A stretch of 64,000 nucleotides of DNA from Pararhodonellum marinum (GTDB lineage Bacteria > Bacteroidota > Bacteroidia > Cytophagales > Cyclobacteriaceae). Location of the stretch: contig NZ_JACEFJ010000010.1 of NCBI RefSeq assembly GCF_015354735.1, positions 1 through 64,000 on the forward strand. The letters are read 5' to 3'. The position numbers and the translations under genes were made by a program. Below the pieces are notes generated by a model, which made no database searches, was not told where the DNA came from, and saw only the letters and a list, made by a program, of their open reading frames with translations. Below, in pieces: positions 1-8,200 of this stretch; the stretch's first letter is position 1, and the number at the start of each line of letters is the position of its first letter.

Positions 1-56
1 TCCAGTTATCTGATTCTCTGATATCCCGATTTTCTATTTTCCAACTTTCAGTTTTC
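1..56. repeat. Partial unit of pyrimidine-rich intergenic repeat
   Basis: The window opens inside the repeat family seen again at 1536-1776 and 2612-3226. The shared words are ccagttatctgattctctga, followed by a gatatcccgattttct-like stretch and ccaactttcag. Only the 3' half of a unit is visible. Confidence 0.75.
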
Positions 57-74
57 ACCAGCGGAAACGTAAAA

Positions 75-123
75 GAGATTCACGTACGGTTATAGGTGTG
101 GAATTCACCTTTCCCTACTCGAT
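75..123 (+). other. Possible 3' remnant of a group II intron (domains V-VI)
   Basis: The string cacgtacggtt (81-91) matches the 3' strand of domain V in many bacterial group II introns. It is followed by a short hairpin, aggtg/cacct (94-98 with 106-110), and then ctactcgat, which resembles the usual intron 3' end. The 5' strand of domain V (GAGCCGT-like) is not visible; repeat sequence lies there instead. If real, this is a truncated end abutting the 3' end of the monooxygenase gene. It was recognised from memory only. Confidence 0.4.
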
Positions 124-124
124 T

Positions 125-1264
125 TTATAATTCAATGTTTGTTACTCTATAAGAAAAATATTTATCTATCAACTTCATTGCTACATTTGAAGGCATCAAT
201 TTAAAAGCTAAGTTTCTCAATGTAGTCAGGATTGGGTTCTCAAGTTGTCCCATTTTACCCAATCTTAAACTCTCATTTACAATGTTTTCAGAGCGGGGAT
301 ATTGTAGTTCTTCATATCTTTCAAAAGCCTTTTCTGTTAAACCGTATTTTTGAATTGATTTGGCTAGAATGTAAGCCCCTTCGATCGCCATACACCCACC
401 TTGTCCTAAGTTTGGAGTTGTGGGGTGTGCAGCATCTCCCAATAATGTAATATTCCCTTTTGTCCACCCTTTGCATGGTGTTCTGTCGATCAAACTGTTT
501 TTTAAAATTATGTCGGTCTTGTTAATTAGTTCGGAAATGGGATGATGCCAATCACCAAACAACCGATTTAATTTTACTTTTGTGTCTTCTGGGCTGTCAT
601 CTTGCATATATGCTTCGTTGCAAGTTGCCCACCAACCATAAACACCTTCTTTAATTGGTACAATTCCCACTCTTTTTCCTTTCCCAAATGTTTCACTGGC
701 GTATCCTATGTCGAAATTTGTCTTCACTACACCCCGCCAAATATTGTATCCCCTAAAAATGGGTTCTCCGTCATTAATGATGTGTTTTCGCACTACTGAG
801 TGTACTCCGTCTGCTCCAATTACAGCATCAAACACTTTGTTTTCTTCATTTTCAAATGACAGGCTTATTTGTCCATTTTCGAGATGAGATAAATCCTTGA
901 GGTTATAGTTGCTGTGAAGTTTTGCTTCTAAGTTGTTCAAAAGAATGGCGTGTAGGTCTGCTCTGTGTATGCAAATTACCGGGTAGTCACTCTTGGGCTC
1001 GGATTTACTTAAAATAGTTCCATTGTTGGTTTTTAGATATACCGTTTTAAATTGTCCACTATTGTTTAGTATTTCTTCTAACAACCCTAACTTATCCATT
1101 ACACACAATGCGTTTGGAAAGACGCTGATTGCAGCTCCTATTTCTCCGAAATGTTCTTTTTTCTCAAAAACATCTATTTCATAATCTTCCGTTGTAAGGC
1201 AATGGGCAAAAGTCAATCCGGCAATGCCACCACCTATGATGGCTATTTTTTTCTTCTCCGTCAT
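125..1264 (-). CDS. FAD-dependent monooxygenase (PHBH-fold, group A)
   Basis: This 379-aa single-component flavoprotein monooxygenase should use NAD(P)H and O2 to hydroxylate or epoxidise a small substrate that cannot be named from sequence. The N-terminal dinucleotide-binding motif GGGIAGL lies near residues 11-17. The family's DG motif is seen as GADGVHSVVR near residue 150, and the FAD-ribityl GD motif as GDAAHPTTPNLGQGG near residue 276. Length and motif order fit the TetX / salicylate hydroxylase / zeaxanthin epoxidase superfamily. It stands alone, with repeat sequence on both sides and no pathway partners, which suggests an accessory gene. ATG at 1264 is the natural start because the Rossmann strand begins at residue 6. 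Detoxification or antibiotic modification is possible but unsupported. Confidence 0.85.
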   Translation of the reverse strand: MTEKKKIAIIGGGIAGLTFAHCLTTEDYEIDVFEKKEHFGEIGAAISVFPNALCVMDKLGLLEEILNNSGQFKTVYLKTNNGTILSKSEPKSDYPVICIHRADLHAILLNNLEAKLHSNYNLKDLSHLENGQISLSFENEENKVFDAVIGADGVHSVVRKHIINDGEPIFRGYNIWRGVVKTNFDIGYASETFGKGKRVGIVPIKEGVYGWWATCNEAYMQDDSPEDTKVKLNRLFGDWHHPISELINKTDIILKNSLIDRTPCKGWTKGNITLLGDAAHPTTPNLGQGGCMAIEGAYILAKSIQKYGLTEKAFERYEELQYPRSENIVNESLRLGKMGQLENPILTTLRNLAFKLMPSNVAMKLIDKYFSYRVTNIEL

Positions 1265-1535
1265 TTTTGTCTAATTATGAAAGGGTCTGTTTTTAAGTTT
1301 CTGACTATCACTTTGCCAAGTAGCGAAGTCAATGGATTAGCTGTATGGTAATTAACTGCCAACTTAGATATAAGTCCGTTAATCCCAGACTAATCCCTTA
1401 AATATAGGGAGGAACGACTAGTTTTCATAAAGCAGAATTTTGATTTAATGGATACTAGTTTCGGGTTACGATTTACAAATTGGAAATAGGGAATTACGAA
1501 TTAGGGGGGGATTAAAAAATTAGGCATTGAGTTTT
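1265..1535. other. Non-coding stretch upstream of the monooxygenase
   Basis: This is AT-rich sequence without a credible reading frame or a clear TAnnTTTG promoter box on the minus strand. It ends in the repeat block that starts at about 1536. I see nothing else in it. Confidence 0.5.
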
Positions 1536-1776
1536 TTTCAGGTTGTCCTGTTGTCGAAGTCTCTACTTTCAGCTTTGAGCTTTGAACTTTCAGCTTTTTC
1601 TTTGTTGTCCAGTTATCTGATTCTCTGATATCCTGATTTTCTGTTATCTGTTTTCCAACTTTCAGCTTTTTTCAGGTTGTCATGTTGTCGGGTTGTCATG
1701 TTGTAGAGGTCCCTACTTTCAGCTTTCAGCTTTGAGCTTTTTTCAGTTGTCCAGTTATCTGATTCTCTGATATCCT
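1536..1776. repeat. Pyrimidine-rich repeat block A (about two units)
   Basis: Two near-copies of a unit of about 142 bp, with ccagttatctga beginning at 1609 and 1751. Recurrent words are tttcaggttgtcatgttgtcg, ctttcagctttgagctttga, and gattctctgatatcc. The second copy breaks off within gatatcc, followed by unrelated sequence leading to higA. The same unit forms block B at 2612-3226. Confidence 0.85.
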
Positions 1777-1814
1777 TTGACATTTGTCATACACTTCCGC
1801 TATGATAGGACAGG

Positions 1815-1857
1815 CTGTGGGCTTATAGCTTATTGTCTTCTAATCAATTGCCCACAG
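1815..1857. repeat. Inverted repeat downstream of higA
   Basis: Perfect 8-bp arms ctgtgggc (1815-1822) and gcccacag (1850-1857) flank a 27-nt spacer, 18 bp beyond the higA stop codon. There is no T-run on the higA-proximal strand, so an ordinary intrinsic terminator is uncertain. It could be a recombination or insertion scar. Confidence 0.45.
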
Positions 1858-1875
1858 TGCTTCGAGTTTTGCTGT

Positions 1876-2232
1876 TCAATAATCCTGAATTAAAACTTCA
1901 GTGGGTATTTTTAATTGTGCATTCAATTTTCTAATCATTTCTAAAGTCAGTTTTCGTTTTTTGTTCATTATTTCGCTTACTCGACTTTTAAATCCAATCA
2001 TTTCTACCAGGTCTTTTTGTTTAAGTCCCATTTGTTCCATTCTGAAATTTATGGCTGAAATAGGGTCAGGCATTCCGATAGGGAAATTTTCACTCTCATA
2101 ATTATCAATTAAAATCGATAAAATTTCAAGTTCATCACCTTCTTTTGTTCCTCGTTTGGCGTCAAAAATTAACGCTAAACGTTCAAGCGCCTTTTTGTAG
2201 TCAGCTTCGTTTCTTATCGGTTTTATTTCCAT
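1876..2232 (-). CDS. higA: HigA-like antitoxin, XRE-family HTH protein
   Basis: This 118-aa protein carries a C-terminal XRE/Cro helix-turn-helix (near residues 66-110: MGLKQKDLVEMIGFKSRVSE). It should bind and neutralise the adjacent toxin and repress the operon. The open frame extends to 2310, but that would overlap higB; the ATG at 2232 lies 1 nt after the higB stop and gives the usual antitoxin length. The toxin-first gene order is typical of higBA and unlike most type II pairs. The N-terminal segment (MEIKPIRNEADYKKALERL) matches the acidic-helical leader of HigA antitoxins of the ImmA/HigA type. The cassette sits between two blocks of the same repeat. Confidence 0.85.
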   Translation of the reverse strand: MEIKPIRNEADYKKALERLALIFDAKRGTKEGDELEILSILIDNYESENFPIGMPDPISAINFRMEQMGLKQKDLVEMIGFKSRVSEIMNKKRKLTLEMIRKLNAQLKIPTEVLIQDY

Positions 2233-2233
2233 C

Positions 2234-2527
2234 TTAAATTTCGTTTGCATTAATTTTATCGTATTCAGCGTGAGTTCCAATAAACCGAATCCAAGCAAGT
2301 TGATATTCAAAGTTGAATTTTACAATTAGTCGGTAGTCGTTACCTTTGATGTTAAACACAATTCGATCATGCTTTAAAATACTTGCATTTGGAAATTCAA
2401 TTTTGAGATCATTTATGGATTTCCAGTTTGACTTTTCAGTTTCACCATACCAAGTTTTAAGTTGTAACTCACAGTCCCCGTGTTTTTCCCAAAAATCTCG
2501 TAATGTTCCTCTCGAAAATATTTTCAC
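2234..2527 (-). CDS. higB: HigB-like toxin, RelE-superfamily mRNA interferase
   Basis: This 97-aa basic protein has the HigB pattern: an N-terminal RGTLRDFWEKH, a central W-x-S-INDLK, then DRIVFNIKGNDYRLIVKFN and the terminal IRFIGTHAEYDKI. Family members cleave translated mRNA on the ribosome. The start codon is GTG at 2527; no ATG occurs upstream in frame. The gene is followed after 1 nt by the antitoxin gene, so the two are co-transcribed. A TAnnTTTG-type -7 box (2544-2551) and a perfect inverted repeat (2555-2581) lie immediately upstream and fit autoregulation by HigA or the HigBA complex. Confidence 0.85.
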   Translation of the reverse strand: MKIFSRGTLRDFWEKHGDCELQLKTWYGETEKSNWKSINDLKIEFPNASILKHDRIVFNIKGNDYRLIVKFNFEYQLAWIRFIGTHAEYDKINANEI

Positions 2528-2543
2528 ACCAAATTATTTGATA

Positions 2544-2551
2544 CAAACATA
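2544..2551 (-). promoter_or_regulatory. Putative -7 box of higBA
   Basis: On the minus strand this reads TATGTTTG, an exact match to the Bacteroidota TAnnTTTG box, 16 nt before the GTG start of higB. No good -33 TTTG is seen at the standard spacing; the operator-like inverted repeat occupies that place. Confidence 0.45.
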
Positions 2552-2554
2552 ATC

Positions 2555-2581
2555 AAAAAGTTACCAATATGATAACTTTTT
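2555..2581. promoter_or_regulatory. Putative HigA operator (9-bp perfect inverted repeat)
   Basis: Arms aaaaagtta (2555-2563) and taacttttt (2573-2581) are exact reverse complements around a 9-nt spacer. The element lies directly upstream of the higBA -7 box, where binding of a dimeric HTH antitoxin would block the promoter. The function is inferred from symmetry and position. Confidence 0.55.
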
Positions 2582-2611
2582 CGGGTGTTTCAGCAATTAG
2601 CGTTTTCACTG

Positions 2612-3226
2612 TTACCCAGTTATCTGATTCTCTGATATCCTGATATCCTGATTTTCTGTTTTCCAACTTTCAGCTATTTTCAGGTTGTCATGTTGTCGGG
2701 GTCCCTGCTTTCAGCTTTGAGCTTTGAACTTTCAGCTTTTTCTTTGTTGTCCAGTTATCTGTTTCTCTGATATCCTGATTTTCTGTTATCTGTTTTCCAA
2801 TTTTCAGCTTTTTTCAGGTTGTGATGTTGTCGAGGTCCCTGCTTTCAGCTTTGAGCTTTGAACTTTCAGCTTTTTCTTTGTTGTCCAGTTATCTGATTCT
2901 CTGATATCCTGATATCCTGATTTTCTGTTTTCCAACTTTCAGCTTTTTTCAGGTTGTGATGTTGTCGAGGTCCCTGCTTTCAGCTTTGAGCTTTGAACTT
3001 TCAACTTTTTCTTTGTTGTCCAGTTATCTTTTTCTCTGATATCCTGATTTTCTGTTTTCCAACTTTCAGCTTTTTTCAGGTTGTGATGTTGTCGAGGGCC
3101 CTACTTTCAGCTTTGAGCTTTGAACTTTCAGCTTTTTCTCTGTTGTCCGGTTTTCTGATTCTCTGATATCCCGATATCCTGATTTTCTGTTTTCTGTTTT
3201 TCCACCTTCAACCTTCCACCTCACAC
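2612..3226. repeat. Pyrimidine-rich repeat block B (about five tandem units)
   Basis: Units start with ccagttatctgattctctga-type sequence at about 2616, 2751, 2885, 3020 and 3147, giving periods of 135, 134, 135 and 127 bp. Each contains gatatcctgattttctg, ccaactttcagctttt, a ttcaggttgt(c/g)atgttgtcg segment, and ctttcagctttgagctttga. The units differ by scattered substitutions and small indels. No open reading frame or CRISPR-like spacer structure is present. The block ends about 10 nt before the glyS promoter. Confidence 0.9.
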
Positions 3227-3236
3227 TTTTTACTTC

Positions 3237-3267
3237 TTTGCCAACTGATACATTTTATCTATTTTTG
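3237..3267 (+). promoter_or_regulatory. glyS promoter (Bacteroidota type)
   Basis: TTTG at 3237-3240, a 19-nt spacer, and TATTTTTG at 3260-3267 match the -33/-7 consensus TTTG-N19-TAnnTTTG exactly. The expected transcription start falls only a few bases before the ATG at 3276, so the mRNA would have almost no leader. Confidence 0.65.
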
Positions 3268-3275
3268 CAGCTGTT

Positions 3276-4742
3276 ATGGCGAAAACGGAACAAGTGGCGG
3301 AAAATGCCCAGCTCAAAGATATCATTGCCCATGCCAAAGAGTATGGTTTTGTCTACCCCTCATCCGAGATATATGATGGCTTGCAGGCTGTTTATGACTA
3401 TGGTGCTTACGGAGTAGAACTGAAAAACAACCTGAAGAGACTGTGGTGGGAAACCATGACCCGCCTCAACAGCAACATTGTGGGCATAGATGCCTCTATC
3501 TTTATGCATCCTACCACCTGGAAAGCCTCAGGACATGTGGACAGCTTCAACGATCCCATGATCGACAACAAAGACAGCAAAAAGCGTTACCGCGCCGATG
3601 TCTTGGTAGAAGAACATGCCGCAAATATCGAAAATGCCGGTGATGTGGAAAGGGCCAATTCCCTTACTGCGGCCCTGGCAAGGTTGCTGGAAGCCGAAGA
3701 CTTGGCGGGGGTAAGGGACCTGATCACCAATGAAGGCATCAAATGTCCCATCAGCGGCACAAGCAACTGGACAGATGTAAGGCAGTTTAATCTGATGTTT
3801 TCCACGCAGATAGGATCTGTATCAGAAGATGCTTCCACCATCTACCTGAGACCCGAAACCGCGCAGGGGATTTTTGTCAATTTCCTCAATGTGCAGAAAA
3901 CCGCCCGCATGAAGGTGCCTTTCGGCATTGCCCAGATCGGTAAGGCCTTCCGAAACGAGATTGTCGCCCGTCAGTTTATTTTCCGGATGCGGGAGTTCGA
4001 ACAGATGGAGATGCAGTTTTTTGTTCGCCCCGGTTCGGAACTGGAATGGTACAAGGAATGGTCTGAAACCCGCATGAAGTGGCACAGGGCCCTTGGTATT
4101 CCGGAAAATAAGCTGAGAAGACATGACCATGAAAAGCTGGCCCACTATGCCAATGCTGCCATGGACATCGAATATCAATTTCCATTTGGCTTTAAAGAAG
4201 TGGAGGGGATTCATTCCCGAACGGACTTCGACCTGAAAAGCCACCAAGAATTTTCCAAAAAGAAACAGCAATATTTTGATCCTGAAATCAACCAGAATTA
4301 TATTCCATATGTAATAGAGACCTCTATTGGTGCCGACAGGCTTTTCCTGATGACCCTCTGCAATGCATATGTCGAGGAGGAAGTAGATGGCAAACAAAGG
4401 ACCTACCTCAAGTTTCATCCAGCCATTGCCCCGGTGAAAGCAGCCATCCTGCCCTTGACCAAAAAGGATGGTTTGCCGGAAAAAGCCATGGAAATCGTGG
4501 AGAATCTCAAATATGATTTCAATATCATTTACGAAGAAGCAGCCTCAATCGGCAAGCGCTATACCCGTCAGGACCTGATAGGGACCCCTTACTGTATAGC
4601 TGTGGACCATCAAACTCTGGAAGACAACACCGTCACCATCCGTCACAGGGACACCACCGAACAGGAAAGGGTGGCGATCTCAGACTTACACGGCAGATTG
4701 ACTCAGGAATGTAGTTTCCGGAGGATTTTCGAAAGAATTTGA
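3276..4742 (+). CDS. glyS: Glycyl-tRNA synthetase (single-chain class II)
   Basis: This 488-aa protein charges tRNA-Gly with glycine. It is the homodimeric alpha2 type used by Bacteroidota, not the alpha2beta2 type of E. coli. Motif 2 is visible as GKAFRNEI...FIFRMREFEQMEMQFF around residues 220-250. Motif 3 is IETSIGADRLFLM near residue 350. The anticodon-binding domain fills the C-terminus (from about PVKAAILPL at residue 395). The zinc/insertion segment seen in some relatives is short here. The gene is monocistronic, with a promoter directly upstream and a possible terminator downstream. Essential housekeeping function; the assignment is firm. Confidence 0.97.
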   Translation: MAKTEQVAENAQLKDIIAHAKEYGFVYPSSEIYDGLQAVYDYGAYGVELKNNLKRLWWETMTRLNSNIVGIDASIFMHPTTWKASGHVDSFNDPMIDNKDSKKRYRADVLVEEHAANIENAGDVERANSLTAALARLLEAEDLAGVRDLITNEGIKCPISGTSNWTDVRQFNLMFSTQIGSVSEDASTIYLRPETAQGIFVNFLNVQKTARMKVPFGIAQIGKAFRNEIVARQFIFRMREFEQMEMQFFVRPGSELEWYKEWSETRMKWHRALGIPENKLRRHDHEKLAHYANAAMDIEYQFPFGFKEVEGIHSRTDFDLKSHQEFSKKKQQYFDPEINQNYIPYVIETSIGADRLFLMTLCNAYVEEEVDGKQRTYLKFHPAIAPVKAAILPLTKKDGLPEKAMEIVENLKYDFNIIYEEAASIGKRYTRQDLIGTPYCIAVDHQTLEDNTVTIRHRDTTEQERVAISDLHGRLTQECSFRRIFERI

Positions 4743-4773
4743 TCCGCTGGTACCAAGACTAAATTTGATCAAC

Positions 4774-4804
4774 AAAAGAGCTCTTTTCAGGGCACTTTTT
4801 TTTT
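4774..4804 (+). terminator. Probable glyS terminator
   Basis: The segment aaaagagc ... gcactttt forms a stem with one mismatch and a 9-11 nt loop, followed by a run of T to 4804. It begins about 30 nt after the glyS stop. Confidence 0.45.
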
Positions 4805-5287
4805 GTCCTAGTTTGGTTGGCTTTCTGATTTTTGATGGTTTTTTCACTTAGCATAACCTTACTTATTGAATTAAAGGTAGTTAACTGTTTTGCCTTTTTG
4901 ATTTTGGCAAATTCACCTTACTTTTTATCTCCAATAAATTATGATTATACTCATATCCAACTAACCATTTCCTATTTTTGAAAGCACTAATTTTGTATTA
5001 ATTACCAGCTGATTAGACGGGTAAAGATTTAATAAATTTTTAATTTATCGTTAATACATGGATTATATTTTTGCAATAGCTTGAATCATTTGTAATAATT
5101 TTATGCGTGTTTTCCTTCAAAAATTTTGTTTTTGAGAAATAATAAAAGAATATTACATATAAAATTTAGTCCATAGCTGGAACCTTAAAAATTGTTTTTT
5201 GAATGAAAATATTTCAAAGATATCTAAATGTTGTTTGCAATTTATAAAATGAATTTTGTAATTAGCGATTGCTCAATTTATCCTCCT
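4805..5287. other. AT-rich intergenic region before the T9SS cargo gene
   Basis: There is no credible gene here. A TAnnTTTG match (TATTTTTG, 5066-5073) is present but lacks a TTTG at -33 and lies more than 200 nt before the start codon, so it is only a weak promoter candidate. The open frame of the following gene begins at 5228, but its signal peptide argues for the ATG at 5288. Confidence 0.4.
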
Positions 5288-8200
5288 ATGAAGAGACTGT
5301 TACTTTGTCTATTATTCTTTTTTCTACTATCTACTTCTCATCTCTTCGCAACCAGTGACCATTTTGGCTTCATTGAACCGCCAGTGGTGACCAATACGCC
5401 CGGGAAAACTATTTTCGTCTCAGGAGTAGGGGGAGTGACCATAGATCCGGGTATCACGGTATCAGATCCCGATTCGGATAATGCCTCAATGGCTACCATT
5501 TTCCTTAGTAACAGGCCTGATGGTGGAGAGGAATTTTTGTTGATCAATCCTGCCTTTGTAAACCTGGCTTTGATCAATGGCATTACAGTGACCTATAACT
5601 TCACGAGCGGGGAGTTGACCTTGACAGGGGTAGCTCCGTTTTCTGTATATCAAACTTTACTTTCTTCCTTAATTTATAACAACGTCAAACCTGTCCCTGA
5701 CACCCAGGATAGGTTGGTATATTTCACTGTTTTTGACGAAGACGGCAATGAAAGCAACCAAGGGTTAAAAGTGATTGAAATCACCAATGTGATTGCTGTG
5801 ATCACAGATGTAGAGGTTCCTTTGGACGGACTATATGGAATTGATGATGTCTTGGATTTTAAGGTAACTTTCAGCAGACCGGTTATTGTAGCAGGTGGTA
5901 CGCCTTTTATATTACTTAATATCGGTGGGACATTGGTACGTGCCGAATATGTATCAGGTTCCGGAACCAATGAATTGGTTTTCCGATACATAGTCGAAGA
6001 AGGGGTAATTGATCTGGATGGTATTTCCATTGAGGCATGGATTGATTTGGATGGTGCCACGATAAGAGATGAAGTAAATGATGATGCCAATCTTTCCCTT
6101 TCACCTTTACCCGATACTTCTGGTATTTTGGTAGATGGAATAAGACCTTTTGTTGAAAGCATAACTTTGCCGGCGGATGGGGTTTATGGTATCTGTGAGG
6201 ACGAACCCCTTGTTTTCACGCTGAATCTCAATGAAAATGTCAGTGTGGATACTGGTGCGGGTACCATGGTGCTGGAGTTACAATTGGGTTCAGAAACAGT
6301 CAATGCGACTTATGACGCTGCAGCCAGCTCCTCCAATACCCTTGTCTTTGTTTACTTGATTCAAGAATCCGATCAGGATGGAGATGGGATACAAATCAAT
6401 CAACTTTTATTGAATGGAACCTTAATTACCGATCAGGCCAACAATGAATTGGTAGATACTGGTTTTGACAATACGGAAGTCTTTGACCCAAGTGGGATCA
6501 TCATCGACAATACCAAACCTGAATCTCCCAGCATTACGGGCATTACAGAAGATACTGGCGTTTCAGATGAGGATGGAATTACAAGTGACCAAACCCTCAT
6601 CATCAGTGGCACAAGTCCTTCAGCAGGTACTGTGATAGTTTATTTAGATGGGGTTGAAATAGGGGAGACCGATGTAGCCGGAAGTGGACCTTGGTCTTTT
6701 GATTATTCTGGAACTTCCCTGGCCGAAGGGAATTATGAGCTTAGTGCCGCTTTGGTAGATGATAGATGTAATGAATCTGAATTAAGTGCGCCTTTTGAAA
6801 TCACCATTGATGTGACTGCTCCTGAGGCCATAGGTGGAGATATTACGGTTGAATTGGGTGCAGGCGGTTTGGTCAGTATCAATCCTGAGGATTTGAATAA
6901 CGGCTCCACGGATAATTTCACTGCAAATGCCGATCTGATTTTTGAAGCGGATATTACCCAGTTTTCCTGTGATCAGGTGGGAGACAATGAGGTAGTACTT
7001 ACTGTTACCGATCAAGCAGGAAATTCAAGCACTACAACTGTAACAGTTACCGTAGTGGATACAAATGGGCCTGAAGCTATCACTCAAAACATCACTGTAA
7101 CCTTGGACGAAAACGGTGAGGCCAGTATTCTACCTGAAGACATCGATGCAGGGTCTACGGCTACTTGTGATACGGAGGCAGATTTAATCCTTTCCTTGGA
7201 TAAAGACTTCTTTACCTGTGCTGACTTGGGTGAAAATACCGTTCAACTCACTGCCACCGATCAAAACGGCAATTCAGTCTCTGCACCCGCTATCGTAACG
7301 GTGGTAGACAATTTGGCTCCAACTGCGGTAGTCCAAAATTTGACATTAACCTTGGATGCTGATGGATTGGTCACAGTCAATCCAGCTGATGTGGACAATG
7401 GTTCCAGTGATAACTGTACCCCACAGGATCAATTGCAATTTGAACTGAGCCAAAATGTATTTACCTGTGATGATGCAGGCACCAATACAGTGACTTTTAC
7501 GGTTAGAGATCTTTCAGGCAATGAAAGTACCGCCCAGGTTACCATTATCATTCAGGATGATGTAGCCCCGGTTGCTATCGCCCAAAATATCACTGTAGAA
7601 CTTGGCGCTGACGGTACTGTTTCCGTGACCCCGAATCAGGTGAACAATGGGTCTACAGACAATTGCAGTGATGCATTGGTATTCACTTTGGATGTGGACA
7701 CCTTTACTTGTGATGACCTGGGAGAAAATCCAGTGGTCTTGACAGTAACAGACCCGTCCGGTAATTCAGACACAGCGAATGCCGTTGTCACGGTTGTCAA
7801 CACCGCACCACCTGTTATCGATTTAGATCCGATTACGGTTTCATTGGATGCCAATGGACAAGCCTCGATCAGTGCTGAGGATATCTCTGCCGGGATTCAA
7901 GGGGCATGTGGAATCGATGACATCACACTCAGCCAGACGGAATTTGATTGCGGAGACATAGGAAACAATGCCATCACTGTAACAGTAACGGATCTGCAAG
8001 GCAATACCACCACCGCCACCATAACGGTAACTGTGGTGGATGAATCAGGCCCTGTCCTGTCCCAGTTACCTGGAGACCAAAATGTAACCGGAGACATAAG
8101 TGCCCAGTTTACCTTGCCGGATTATTTGGCTGATATTGTGGCCGTCGATAATTGCGGATTGGCATCCATCACCCAATCACCAGCCGCGGGAACCGTATTG

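Noticed and set aside
1815-1857. Integron attC site
   Set aside because: The 8-bp arms ctgtgggc/gcccacag lack the conserved attC core sites (GTTRRRY/RYYYAAC) and no integrase is visible.
2612-3226. CRISPR array
   Set aside because: Units are about 135 bp and repetitive throughout; there are no short identical repeats separated by unique spacers, and no cas genes are present.
3822-4418. 198-codon open frame on the minus strand opposite glyS
   Set aside because: It is antisense to a firm synthetase gene, has no conserved motifs, and its composition mirrors the glyS codons.
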